This document shows, in pieces, positions 33,807 through 42,069 of a stretch of DNA of 49,091 nt. The first letter of the stretch is position 1. The number at the start of each line of letters is the position of its first letter. The translations under genes and the position numbers were made by a program. The notes beneath the pieces were generated by a model, which saw only the letters and a list, made by a program, of their open reading frames with translations, was not told where the DNA came from and did not search any database. Source of the DNA: Acidimicrobiaceae bacterium. GTDB taxonomy: Bacteria; Actinomycetota; Acidimicrobiia; Acidimicrobiales; UBA8190. Location: the NCBI GenBank assembly GCA_003151955.1, contig PLZB01000006.1:1-49091 (forward strand). The letters run 5' to 3'.

Positions 33807-34523
33807 TCAGCCGGCGGGGTTGGACCGGACGCTGCGGAGGCGCCGGTCGAGGTGGGCCTCCATGGCCTCGGCGGCGAGCTCGGTGACCTCGTCGGCCAGG
33901 GGTCCGGCCGGCTCGAGGAGGGCGGAGGAGAGGCCGCCGCCGAGGATCCGGCGGAGGAGGGCGAGACCCTCGGGGCTGACCGACCGGCCCCGCCGGCAGG
34001 AGGCGCAGAGGGCGCCTCCCTCCACCTGGTCGAAGGCGACCAGGGGTCCGGCCGAGCCGCAGGAGACGCAGGCCTCGAGGAAGGGAGCGCTGCCCTCGGC
34101 GGCCAGCATCTTCAGGAGGAAGGAGGCCACCAGGAGGGGGACGTCCTGGTCGTCGAGGACCTTCAGGGCCCCGACCAGCATCTCGTAGAGCCGGGGGTTC
34201 CGGTGGCCCTCCTGGGCCACCTGGTCGACCACCTCGAGGAGGGTGTAGGCCTTCGTCACCCGGGAGAGGTCCTCCCGGACGGACCGGAAGGCGTCGAGGA
34301 CGACGGCCTCGGTCACGATGTCGAGCTCCCGTCCGGCCCAGCACTGGAGGGCGACGTGGCTGAGGGGCTCGAGCCGGCCGCCGAACTTCGACTTCGTCTT
34401 GCGGACCCCCTTGGCCACGGCCCGGACCTTGCCGTGGCCCCGGGTGACGACCGTGACGATCCGGTCGGCCTCCCCCAGGCGCATGGTCCGGAGGACGACC
34501 CCCTCGTCACGGTAGAGGGTCAA
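33807..34523 (-). CDS. recO: DNA repair protein RecO
   Basis: 238 residues; RecFOR recombination mediator. The N-terminal OB fold opens YRDEGVVLRTMRLGEADRIV and RGHGKVRAVAKGVRKTKSKF. The C-terminal part has the zinc finger ACVSCGSAGPLV and ALCASCRRG. The likely start is TTG 34523 (TTG ACC CTC TAC), which overlaps the TGA of the upstream membrane-protein gene; any other start in this frame would lie well inside the upstream gene. It is in the uppS-membrane protein-recO-hemW operon. Confidence 0.9.
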   Translation of the reverse strand: MTLYRDEGVVLRTMRLGEADRIVTVVTRGHGKVRAVAKGVRKTKSKFGGRLEPLSHVALQCWAGRELDIVTEAVVLDAFRSVREDLSRVTKAYTLLEVVDQVAQEGHRNPRLYEMLVGALKVLDDQDVPLLVASFLLKMLAAEGSAPFLEACVSCGSAGPLVAFDQVEGGALCASCRRGRSVSPEGLALLRRILGGGLSSALLEPAGPLADEVTELAAEAMEAHLDRRLRSVRSNPAG

Positions 34524-34792
34524 GGGTCGGTCGCCTCCCCGTTGCCCTCGCCGGCCTGGACCCGGCGCTCGGCCGCTCCCGGGAGGGCGGTGTCGGGGTC
34601 GTAGAAAGTGGGGGCCCGGCTGGGGGTGGTCCGGCCTCCGAGGATGTTCCCCAGGGCGATCATCCCGACGATGGCCAGGGTCGTCACCAGGATGGCGCCG
34701 ATGGCGTTGAACCCGGCGGCGAGCAGGAGAATGGAGCCGCCGAAGAGGACGACGAAGAGGAGCCTCAGCCCCCACCGGTTCAGGGCCGTCAT
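34520..34792 (-). CDS. small two-helix membrane protein
   Basis: 90 residues with two hydrophobic segments (LLFVVLFGGSILLLAAGFNA and IGAILVTTLAIVGMIALGNI) and a polar C-terminal tail with an APTFYDPDTALPG motif. It is coupled by a 4-nt overlap to the end of uppS and by an overlap to recO. I do not recognise a named family. Its position between undecaprenyl synthesis and recO suggests only operon membership, not function. Confidence 0.75.
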   Translation of the reverse strand: MTALNRWGLRLLFVVLFGGSILLLAAGFNAIGAILVTTLAIVGMIALGNILGGRTTPSRAPTFYDPDTALPGAAERRVQAGEGNGEATDP

Positions 34793-35529
34793 CCCCGGAC
34801 TCCCCCGTAGCGGCGCTCCCGGCGCTGGAATTCGGCCACGGCCTCGAAGAGGTGCTGGCGGCGGAAGTCGGGCCAGAGGACGTCGGTGAAGACCAGTTCG
34901 GAGTAGGCGAGCTGCCAGAGGAGGAAGTTCGAGATCCGGTACTCCCCCGAGGTCCGGACGACGAGGTCGGGGTCGGGGTGGTCGGGGTGGTAGAGCCGGG
35001 AGGCGATGGCCTTCTCGTCGATCTTCTCGGCCCGGGTCCCCTCGGCCACGAGCGACCGGACGGCGTCGACGATCTCGGCCCTCCCGCCGTAGTTGAAGGC
35101 CATGGTCAGGGTCATGGTCCGGTTCTTCTCGGTCAGGGCGATGGACTCGTCCATCCGCTTGAGGACCCGGCGGGGGACCCGCCAGTCCCGGCGGCCGGAG
35201 AACCGGATCCGGACCCCCTTCTCGTTGAGCTCGTCCCGGCGGCGCATGAGGAGGGACTCGTTGAAGCCCATGAGGTAGCGGACCTCGTCGGCCGGCCGCC
35301 GCCAGTTCTCGGTCGAGAAGGCGTACATGGTGAGGTAGCGGATCCCGATGTCGAGGGCCCCGTTCACGGTGTCGAGGAGGGCCTCCTCCCCCGCGGCGTG
35401 CCCCTCGGTCCGGGGCAGGTTCCGGCCCTGGGCCCAGCGGCCGTTCCCGTCCATGACGCAGGCGACGTGGGCGGGGACGCGGTCGAGCTGGAGGTCGGCC
35501 GGGGAGATCTCGGGGGACGGGCTGGCCAC
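34789..35529 (-). CDS. uppS: isoprenyl (undecaprenyl) diphosphate synthase
   Basis: 246 residues; cis-prenyltransferase making the C50/C55 carrier lipid for cell-wall synthesis. Motifs in order: VACVMDGNGRWAQGRNLPRT (catalytic Asp, P-loop-like substrate site), LTMYAFSTENWRRP, MAFNYGGRAEIVDAVR, DLVVRTSGEYRISNFLLWQL and YSELVFTDVLWPDF. GTG 35529 has TAGCGT (35536-35541) 6 nt upstream, so this is the leaderless first gene of the uppS-recO-hemW operon. Confidence 0.94.
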   Translation of the reverse strand: MASPSPEISPADLQLDRVPAHVACVMDGNGRWAQGRNLPRTEGHAAGEEALLDTVNGALDIGIRYLTMYAFSTENWRRPADEVRYLMGFNESLLMRRRDELNEKGVRIRFSGRRDWRVPRRVLKRMDESIALTEKNRTMTLTMAFNYGGRAEIVDAVRSLVAEGTRAEKIDEKAIASRLYHPDHPDPDLVVRTSGEYRISNFLLWQLAYSELVFTDVLWPDFRRQHLFEAVAEFQRRERRYGGVRG

Positions 35530-35610
35530 ACCCCGACGCTACTGCCTCGGATCGGGGCCCCCGGGCGGTCCGGGCCCGGCCGGGTCGGCACCACCGGGGC
35601 CGCCCGGCGA

Positions 35611-35616
35611 TAAGGT
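35611..35616 (+). promoter_or_regulatory. -10 box upstream of nfeD
   Basis: TAAGGT is 5 nt upstream of GTG 35622, the start of a possible leader peptide frame that leads into nfeD. Confidence 0.4.
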
Positions 35617-35621
35617 CGGAG

Positions 35622-35687
35622 GTGAGCAGGGAGCGTGGTCAGGTGGGACAGGCTGCGGGACAGAAGCGGGCGGGGGTGGGGCGGTGA
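35622..35687 (+). CDS. possible leader peptide, coupled to nfeD
   Basis: A 21-codon frame from GTG 35622 (VSRERGQVGQAAGQKRAGVG, then R) ends at TGA 35685-35687, which overlaps the nfeD GTG by 4 nt. A -10 box lies just upstream. It may be a translated leader that couples ribosomes into nfeD. Composition alone does not prove it is coding. Confidence 0.35.
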   Translation: MSRERGQVGQAAGQKRAGVGR

Positions 35688-36115
35688 GCGCCTGGATCTG
35701 GCTGGTGATCGCCCTGGGATTCGCGCTGGTCGAGATCACCAACATGGCCTTCTTCGCCGCCTTCGCCGCCCTCGGGGCCGCGGCCGGCGCCGCCGTCTCC
35801 GCCGGCGGCGGCGACCTGCTCTTCCAGATCCTCGTCTTCGCCGGGGTCTCGGTCGGCGGCGCCGCCGTCCTCCGCCGGCCACTGGTCCGGGCCCTCGGCC
35901 CCCACGGCCGGGAGCTCAAGTCGGGGGTCGCCGGCCTGGTCGGGGAGCACGGCACCGTCGTCACCCGGGTCGAGGGCCAGCACCAGCCCGGTGCCGTCCA
36001 CGTCCGGGGGGAGGACTGGCCGGCCATCACCTACGACGACCATCCCTACGAGCCGGGCCAGACCGTCCAGGTCCTCGAGATCGAGAAGACGAAGCTCGTC
36101 GTCACCGAATTGTGA
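35684..36115 (+). CDS. NfeD-like membrane protein
   Basis: 143 residues. Three hydrophobic segments (WIWLVIALGFALVEITNMAF, AAFAALGAAAGAAVSAGGG, FQILVFAGVSVGGAAVL) are followed by a soluble OB-fold domain (SGVAGLVGEHGTVVTRVEG, then VHVRGEDWPAITYDD and KLVVTEL). NfeD proteins act with stomatin-like SPFH partners in membrane domains; the SPFH gene follows 25 nt downstream. Start GTG 35684 places the first helix at the N-terminus. Confidence 0.85.
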   Translation: MSAWIWLVIALGFALVEITNMAFFAAFAALGAAAGAAVSAGGGDLLFQILVFAGVSVGGAAVLRRPLVRALGPHGRELKSGVAGLVGEHGTVVTRVEGQHQPGAVHVRGEDWPAITYDDHPYEPGQTVQVLEIEKTKLVVTEL

Positions 36116-36140
36116 CCGGGCCGACCAGAAGGAGTGCTCC

Positions 36141-37115
36141 ATGATCCTTGCCAACGCCGCCGCCGTCGGGGTCACCGCCGCCGTCCTCTTCGTGCTCGTG
36201 GTGGTGGTCCTCCTGAGCACGGTGAAGCTGGTCCAGCAGGGGACGGTCGGGGTGGTCAAGCGGGTCGGCCGCTACCACAAGACGACGGCCCCGGGCCTCT
36301 GCATCGTCGTCCCCTTCATCGACCAGATCCAGCGGATCGACATGCGGGAGGAGCCCCGGGTCGGGGACATGCAGTCGGTGATCACGAAGGACAACGTGAG
36401 CGTCCTCGTCAACGCCACCATCTTCAGCCAGGTCATCGACGTGAAGCTGGCCCTCTTCGAGATCTCCAACTACCACGTGGCCGTGGAGCAGCTGGCCCGG
36501 ACCGCCCTCCGGGCCGTCTTCGGGGGGATGACCCTGGACGAGGCCCTGAGCGAGCGGCAGCGGATCAACGCCGAGCTCCAGACCCACATGGCCTCGGCCA
36601 CCGAGAAGTGGGGGGTCCGCCTCAACCGGATCGAGATCGTCGACATCGTCCCTCCTCCGAACATCGTGAACGCCATGGCCCTCCAGAAGGAGGCCGACCA
36701 GCAGAAGCGGGCCGCCATCCTCCAGTCCGAGGGGTTCCAGCAGGCCGCCATCAACAACGCCCAGGGCGAGAAGCAGGCCGCCGTCTTGAAGGCCGAGGGC
36801 CAGAAGCAGTCGGCCATCCTCGGGGCCGAGGGGGAGAAGCAGGCGGCCATCCTCCGGGCCGAGGGCAACAAGGAGGCCCAGGTCCGGATCGGGGAGGGCC
36901 AGGCCGGTGCCATCGGCGCCGTCTACGAGGCCATCCACCAGGGGAACGTCACCCCCGAGCTCCTGGCCGTCCTCCAGCTCCAGGGGATCGAGAAGATCTC
37001 GACCAGCCAGAACACCAAGCTGGTGGTCCCCGTCGAGACGTCCGGGCTCCTCGGGGCGGCTCAGGCCCTGCGGTCGGTGCTCGGCGCCGTCCCCGAGCAC
37101 GTCGCCGGAAGCTGA
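36141..37115 (+). CDS. stomatin/SPFH-domain membrane protein
   Basis: 324 residues. One N-terminal membrane helix (VGVTAAVLFVLVVVVLLSTV) is followed by the SPFH/band-7 domain (QQGTVGVVKRVGRYHKTTAP, APGLCIVVPFIDQIQRID, VAVEQLARTALRAVFGGMTL, WGVRLNRIEIVDIVPP). A long charged coiled coil at ~185-260 has 12-residue repeats with the pattern QAA(I/V)LxAEGxK. The protein should oligomerise on the membrane and partner the NfeD protein encoded upstream. ATG 36141 has a GAAGGAG ribosome site. Confidence 0.92.
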   Translation: MILANAAAVGVTAAVLFVLVVVVLLSTVKLVQQGTVGVVKRVGRYHKTTAPGLCIVVPFIDQIQRIDMREEPRVGDMQSVITKDNVSVLVNATIFSQVIDVKLALFEISNYHVAVEQLARTALRAVFGGMTLDEALSERQRINAELQTHMASATEKWGVRLNRIEIVDIVPPPNIVNAMALQKEADQQKRAAILQSEGFQQAAINNAQGEKQAAVLKAEGQKQSAILGAEGEKQAAILRAEGNKEAQVRIGEGQAGAIGAVYEAIHQGNVTPELLAVLQLQGIEKISTSQNTKLVVPVETSGLLGAAQALRSVLGAVPEHVAGS

Positions 37116-37178
37116 CAACCACAGGCAGGATTGTCGGGTTTTGCAGACATCCTAACTCCGATGCTACGATGTCGGGAT

Positions 37179-37409
37179 ATGTCGACACAGGAATTCAGGG
37201 TCTACAACGCCCAATCGCTGGGGGCAGCCGTCCGCCACTTCCGCCAGGAGGCGGGACTCACCCAGGCTGAGTTGGCCCAACGGGTAGGAGTGCACCGGTC
37301 GTACCTGTCCGACCTGGAACGAGGCCAAGTGACGGAACAGGTCGAACGGCTCGTCAAGGTGCTCCAGAGCGTCGGCGCCCGCATCACTGTGGCCCCGGCC
37401 GACTGGTGA
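37179..37409 (+). CDS. hipB: HipB-like HTH antitoxin
   Basis: 76 residues with a Cro/C1-type helix-turn-helix at ~13-67 (LGAAVRHFRQEAGLTQAELA, VGVHRSYLSDLERGQV, VERLVKVLQSVGARI), the usual short HipB partner of HipA kinases. The ATG at 37179 has TACGAT (37165-37170) 8 nt upstream; repeated TGTCGGG elements around the promoter could be operators. It overlaps hipA by 4 nt (GTGA). Confidence 0.85.
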   Translation: MSTQEFRVYNAQSLGAAVRHFRQEAGLTQAELAQRVGVHRSYLSDLERGQVTEQVERLVKVLQSVGARITVAPADW

Positions 37410-38614
37410 CTGTCCTCGGGGTCTGGATGGACGGCCAGCAGGTGGCCACCCTCTCCGAGAGGCGGTCGACCCTGCGCCTCGAACACACGGAAGCGGCGTT
37501 CGCCGCTGGGATCGGGCGTCCCCTGCTCTCGGTCTCCCTACCGGTACGGAACCGCCCCTACCAGGGAGGCACGGCCCACGCCTTCTTCAACGGGCTCCTC
37601 CCCGAAGGGGAAGCCCGGCGGATGATCGCCCACGACTTCGGCGTCCACGTCGACAGCGTCATCGACCTCCTCGCCATCCTGGGACGTGACTGCGCCGGTG
37701 CGCTCGTGGTGCTGGCCGACGGCGAAGCTCCCGAAGAGCCCGGACCGCCCGAACCGGTCAGCGAGGCTGAGGTGGCTGAGCGCCTCCGGCAGCTCCGGAT
37801 CTCCCCCCTCGGAGTCGACAACCGGGTGCGGGTGTCGCTGGCCGGGATACAGGAGAAGCTGTTGTTGGCCAAGACCGGGGAAGGGTGGGCGCTCCCGGTC
37901 GACGGCGCCCCGTCCACCCACATCCTCAAGCCGGTCGTCCCCCTCCTGCGCCACTCGGTTACGAACGAGGCGTTCTGCATGCGGGTCGCCCACCACCTGG
38001 ACATACCGGTGGCTCAGGTCGAGCTGGGCTCCTTCGAGGATCGCCGAGTCCTCGTCGTCGAGCGCTACGACCGGGCCAGGGGGTTTGGAGGAGTCGCCCG
38101 GATCCACCAGGAGGACCTCTGTCAGGCCACCGGCCGGGAGCCCACCCGGAAGTACGAGGAGCAGGCCGGACCCTCCCTGGTCCAATGCACCCAGGTACTG
38201 CGGAGCTGGGCCCGGGACGCAGAGAACATCGAGCGGCTGCTCGACGTGACCGTGTTGAACGTCGCCATCGGCAATGCCGACGCCCACGCCAAGAACCTCT
38301 CGCTGCTCCACCTCCCCAATGGGCGAATCAGCCTGGCCCCGGCCTACGACCTCATGTCGACCACCTACTACGCCGACACCAGCACGAAGCCGGGCATGTT
38401 GGTCAACGGGGTCGACGACATCACGGCGGTCACCGTCGACGACCTCGTCGCCGAAGCGGACTCGTGGGGTCTCGGCCACGAGATGGTCACGATCCGGGTC
38501 CACGCCCTACTCGACAGGCTCCCGGCTGCTGTCGAGGCCGCCGCGTTGGAGATCGAGCCTCCCGAGAGCCTCGTCGACCACATCAGAGCCAATGCGGGCC
38601 GGCTGCGTCGGTAA
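37406..38614 (+). CDS. hipA: HipA-family Ser/Thr kinase toxin
   Basis: 402 residues from GTG 37406. The N-terminal HipA_N part reads GGTAHAFFNGLLPEGEARRM. Then come SLAGIQEKLLLAK (autophosphorylation-type Ser loop), STHILKPVVPL (ATP-binding Lys), NEAFCMRVAHHLDIPVAQVE, VVERYDR, IHQEDLCQATG, the catalytic VAIGNADAHAKNLSLL (Asp and Asn) and LAPAYDLMST (metal Asp). All kinase elements look intact. Known HipA enzymes phosphorylate glutamyl- or other aminoacyl-tRNA synthetases and cause persistence. Confidence 0.92.
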   Translation: MTVLGVWMDGQQVATLSERRSTLRLEHTEAAFAAGIGRPLLSVSLPVRNRPYQGGTAHAFFNGLLPEGEARRMIAHDFGVHVDSVIDLLAILGRDCAGALVVLADGEAPEEPGPPEPVSEAEVAERLRQLRISPLGVDNRVRVSLAGIQEKLLLAKTGEGWALPVDGAPSTHILKPVVPLLRHSVTNEAFCMRVAHHLDIPVAQVELGSFEDRRVLVVERYDRARGFGGVARIHQEDLCQATGREPTRKYEEQAGPSLVQCTQVLRSWARDAENIERLLDVTVLNVAIGNADAHAKNLSLLHLPNGRISLAPAYDLMSTTYYADTSTKPGMLVNGVDDITAVTVDDLVAEADSWGLGHEMVTIRVHALLDRLPAAVEAAALEIEPPESLVDHIRANAGRLRR

Positions 38615-38647
38615 TCGGTCCCCCGTCCGGAGAACCGGGTCATAGCG

Positions 38648-38681
38648 CGACGATGGGGCGGCCGGAGCCGCCCCATCGTCG
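38648..38681. terminator. bidirectional hairpin between hipA and csp
   Basis: Perfect 15-bp stem CGACGATGGGGCGGC / GCCGCCCCATCGTCG with a CGGA tetraloop, placed between the convergent hipA and cold-shock genes. There is no T tract on either side, as is common in high-GC actinobacteria. Confidence 0.8.
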
Positions 38682-38708
38682 AGATCCCGGGTTCCGGGAC
38701 CTTGTGTC

Positions 38709-38912
38709 CTAGAGCTTGCGGACCTTGGTGGCCTGCGGCCCCTTCTGCCCGGCGCTGGACTCGAACTCCACCCGCTCACCTTCGGTGAGCTCGCGGTATC
38801 CGGTGCCATCGATGGCCGAGAAGTGGACGAAGACGTCGGGCGTCCCGTCGTCAGGGGTCAAGAAGCCGTAGCCCTTGGTCGAGTTGAACCACTTCACCGT
38901 TCCTTCTGCCAT
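38709..38912 (-). CDS. CspA-family cold-shock protein
   Basis: 67-residue single-stranded nucleic-acid-binding beta barrel. It contains [20 protein letters not shown] (RNP1) and [11 protein letters not shown] (RNP2), then [20 protein letters not shown]. Length and motifs are complete. AGAGGA lies 7 nt before ATG 38912. Family members chaperone RNA and are often highly expressed. Confidence 0.95.
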   Translation of the reverse strand: MAEGTVKWFNSTKGYGFLTPDDGTPDVFVHFSAIDGTGYRELTEGERVEFESSAGQKGPQATKVRKL

Positions 38913-39061
38913 TGTCGTTTCCTCTCAATTTCTCCACGCAGCTGACTTGCGGGAGACACTGACGTCAACCGACAACGACGCACGGCCTGCGTGATCCAAC
39001 CGAACGCTTCCGTCAGCGTAGTCGGCAAACCCTCCCCCATGTGCAACTCGTCGTCGACCGG

Positions 39062-39898
39062 CTACTTGACCCGGACCACCACGGAGTTGGCCGCCTTGTC
39101 GGAGATGGCCTGTCGCTTCGGGTCCCAGAGGGGCCACAGAGCGTTGAGCAGGCCGGGCACGAAGAAGAAGTACCACCCGACGGTGTAGACGAAGCCACGG
39201 AGCACGCCCTTGCCGACCCCGATCTGACCGCCGCTGTCGGCGTCGCGGGTGGCGATCCCCATGGCCATCTTCCCGAGTGTCTGCCCCTTGGCCCCACCGT
39301 CGAGGACGCCCAGGTAGAGGACCAGGATGCAGAAGGGCAGGACGTACTCACCGAAGAGCCAGCCGAAGACGCTCGTCGAGGAGTAGCTGCCGCCGAACAC
39401 GTCGGTCGTGGTCGTGGTCGTCACGGCCAAGACGATGACGGCGATCACGACGGAGGGAATGCCGGTGACGATGAGGTCGATGAGCATGGCCACGGCCCGC
39501 TGCCACCACTCGGCCATGGGCCGCCCCTGGGAGTCCACCGGCACCGCCACCGCCATCGGGGCGCCGTAGGCCCCGCCGTAGACGGGGACGGCACCATAGG
39601 GCGACGGCTGCTGGAAGCCGGCCGGGGCACCGCCGTAGCCGGCGTCGGCGGTGGGGGCGGCGAAGCCGGCATCGGCCGGGGGGGCACCGAACCCGCTGTC
39701 GGTCGGGTAGCCCGCGGGCGGGGCCCCGAACCCTGAGTCAACCGGCGGGGCACCGAACCCGGCGTCGGGCTGGGGGGCACCGAAGCCGCCGTCGGGCTGG
39801 GGGGCACCGAAGCCCGGCTCCGGGGCCGGCGTCTGGTAGGGGTCGGGGGGGGTCCCCGGCAGGTTGCCGGGCTGCCCGGGAGGCATCTGGTCGGTCAT
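39062..39898 (-). CDS. RDD-family membrane protein with Pro/Gly/Phe repeats
   Basis: 278 residues. The N-terminal ~115 are low complexity with repeated FGAPQPD/GFGAPP units and no membrane segment. The RDD domain follows: MAEWWQRAVAMLIDLIVTG (the Arg and Asp of the RDD signature), FCILVLYLGVLDGGAKGQTL, GKMAMGIATRD and VLRGFVYTVGWYFFFVPGLL. Function of RDD proteins is poorly defined (transport has been suggested for some). ATG 39898 has GGAGG 4 nt upstream. Confidence 0.85.
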   Translation of the reverse strand: MTDQMPPGQPGNLPGTPPDPYQTPAPEPGFGAPQPDGGFGAPQPDAGFGAPPVDSGFGAPPAGYPTDSGFGAPPADAGFAAPTADAGYGGAPAGFQQPSPYGAVPVYGGAYGAPMAVAVPVDSQGRPMAEWWQRAVAMLIDLIVTGIPSVVIAVIVLAVTTTTTTDVFGGSYSSTSVFGWLFGEYVLPFCILVLYLGVLDGGAKGQTLGKMAMGIATRDADSGGQIGVGKGVLRGFVYTVGWYFFFVPGLLNALWPLWDPKRQAISDKAANSVVVRVK

Positions 39899-40005
39899 GG
39901 GTCCTCCGTCGGTCGGCGCCTGGAAGCAAGGGCTGCCCAGGCAGGTTCAGGCCCAGCATACGAACCCGGGACCGGCCGCGTCACCACGGCACTACCGTCG
40001 GGCCC

Positions 40006-41988
40006 GTGGACAGCCCCTCCGACCTCGCCGCCACCCTGGAGGCGGTCACCGGGGCCCTCCCCGGCGGGGGGGAGGAACGGCCCGGCCAGCTGGCCATGGC
40101 CGAGGCCGTGGCCCGGGCCGTCGACGAGGAGCGCCACCTCGTCATCCAGGCCGGGACGGGAACCGGGAAGTCCCTGGCCTACCTCCTCCCCCTGGTCCGC
40201 TCGGGCCGCCGGGTGGTGGTGGCCACCGCCACCAAGGCCCTCCAGGACCAGCTGGCCACGAAGGAGCTCCCCTTCCTGGCCGGCCAGCTCGGCGACGACC
40301 ACCCCTTCAGCTTCTCCGTCTTGAAGGGCCGGTCCAACTACCTCTGCCGCCAGCGGGCCGCCGAGATCGAGGGGACCGTCCCCGACCCCGACGGCCCCCC
40401 CCTCGAGCCGGCCTCCCTCCCCGGCTTCGACGACACCCCCCCTCCCCCGGCCCCGGTCCGCCCTGTCCCCGAGACGGGGCCGGGGTCCTTCGGGACCCAG
40501 GTCCGGGACCTCCTCGCCTGGGGGGTCACCTCCCGGACCGGCGACCGGGCCGAACTGCCCTTCGAGCCCCACCCCCGGGCCTGGGCCGCCGTCTCGGTCG
40601 GCTCCCGGGAGTGCCCCGGGGCCTTCCGTTGCGACTCCGGGCCGGTCTGCTTCGCCGAACTGGCCCGGGGCCGGGCTGCCGCCGCCGACGTCGTCGTCGT
40701 GAACACCCACCTCTACGCCAGCCACGTCGCCTCGGGTCGGTCCGTCCTCCCCGAGCACGATGTCCTCGTCCTCGACGAGGCCCATGAGGTCGAGGACGTC
40801 ATGACCGAAGGCCTCGGGCTGGAGCTGACCGGGGGACGGCTCCGGGCCCTGGCCGGCCTGGCCCGTGGGATCATCGCCGAGGGGGACTCCCCCACCGCCG
40901 ACGGGGTCCTCGAGACCGCCGACCTCCTCGAGGCCGCCCTCCGGCCCCTGAACGGCAACCGGGTCCTCCTCGACGGGCGGGACCCCGACCTCCGCCACGT
41001 CCTCACCCTGGCCCGGGGCCGGACCCTGGCCCTGAGCGGGGCCCTCCGCCGGGTCGCCCCCGACCCGGAGACCGATTCCCGCCGGACCCGGGCCCTGCTC
41101 GCCGCCGACCATCTCACCGACGACCTGGCCCGCCTCGACGGCGTCGACCGGGACCAGGTGGCCTGGGTCGAGAGCTCCTCGGGCCGGACCACCTCCCCCG
41201 CCCTCCGGGTCGCCCCCGTCGAGATCGGCCCCGTCCTGGCCTCCGCCCTCTGGCCCGAGGTCACCGCCGTCCTCACCTCGGCCACCATCCCCCCCGGGAT
41301 CGAGACCCGTCTCGGGCTGCCCTCCGGAGAGACCGACCGGCTCGAGGTCGGCAGCCCCTTCCCCTACCGGGACCAGGCCCTCCTCTACGTCCCCACCACG
41401 ATGCCCGACCGCCGGAGCCCCGAAGCCGAGGTCGCCATCCACCTCGAGATCGAGCGGCTCGCCCTGGCCGCCGGGGGACGGACCCTGGCCCTCTTCACCA
41501 GTCGTCGGGCCATGGAGACCGCCGTGACCGCCCTCCGGCCCCTCCTCCCCTTCCAGGTCTGGGCCCAGGACGACCTCCCCAAGGCCAAGCTCCTCGAGGC
41601 CTTCGCCGAGGAGGAGTCCTCCTGCCTCTTCGCCACCATGTCCTTCTGGCAGGGCGTCGACGTCCCGGGCCGGACCCTCAGCCTCGTCGTCCTCGACCGC
41701 CTCCCCTTCCCCCGCCCCGACGACCCCCTCCTCCAGGCCCGCCGGGACCGGGCCGGACCCGGCGCCTTCTCCGCCGTCGACCTCCCCCGGGCCGCCACCC
41801 TCCTGGCCCAGGGGGCCGGCCGGCTCATCCGGAACAGCACCGACCGGGGGGTCGTCGCCGTCCTCGACCCCCGGCTGGCCACCGCCTCCTACCGGAGGAC
41901 CCTCCTGGCCGGCGTCCCCCCCATGCGCCGGACCACGGACCCGGAGGAGGTCGCCGCCTTCCTGGAGGCCATCGCGGCGGGCGCCTGA
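40006..41988 (+). CDS. DinG/XPD-type Fe-S DNA helicase
   Basis: 660-residue superfamily 2 helicase. Walker A is VIQAGTGTGKSLAYLLPLV, motif II is VLVLDEAHEVED, and the C-terminal motifs include LFTSRRAMETA, SFWQGVDVPG and AQGAGRLIRNSTDRG (motif VI Arg). Four cysteines for a 4Fe-4S cluster are present (NYLCRQR, RECPGAFRCDSGPVCFAE). It unwinds DNA 5'-3' in repair by family. GTG 40006 has TACCGT (39993-39998) 7 nt upstream, a leaderless arrangement. Confidence 0.9.
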   Translation: MDSPSDLAATLEAVTGALPGGGEERPGQLAMAEAVARAVDEERHLVIQAGTGTGKSLAYLLPLVRSGRRVVVATATKALQDQLATKELPFLAGQLGDDHPFSFSVLKGRSNYLCRQRAAEIEGTVPDPDGPPLEPASLPGFDDTPPPPAPVRPVPETGPGSFGTQVRDLLAWGVTSRTGDRAELPFEPHPRAWAAVSVGSRECPGAFRCDSGPVCFAELARGRAAAADVVVVNTHLYASHVASGRSVLPEHDVLVLDEAHEVEDVMTEGLGLELTGGRLRALAGLARGIIAEGDSPTADGVLETADLLEAALRPLNGNRVLLDGRDPDLRHVLTLARGRTLALSGALRRVAPDPETDSRRTRALLAADHLTDDLARLDGVDRDQVAWVESSSGRTTSPALRVAPVEIGPVLASALWPEVTAVLTSATIPPGIETRLGLPSGETDRLEVGSPFPYRDQALLYVPTTMPDRRSPEAEVAIHLEIERLALAAGGRTLALFTSRRAMETAVTALRPLLPFQVWAQDDLPKAKLLEAFAEEESSCLFATMSFWQGVDVPGRTLSLVVLDRLPFPRPDDPLLQARRDRAGPGAFSAVDLPRAATLLAQGAGRLIRNSTDRGVVAVLDPRLATASYRRTLLAGVPPMRRTTDPEEVAAFLEAIAAGA

Positions 41989-42069
41989 CCGGAACGGGGA
42001 GGCCTCCCCTTCCCAGAATCCTCACAACTTCGCTACGGAACGCTCACCGGGCCGGTCGATACTCGTCCT

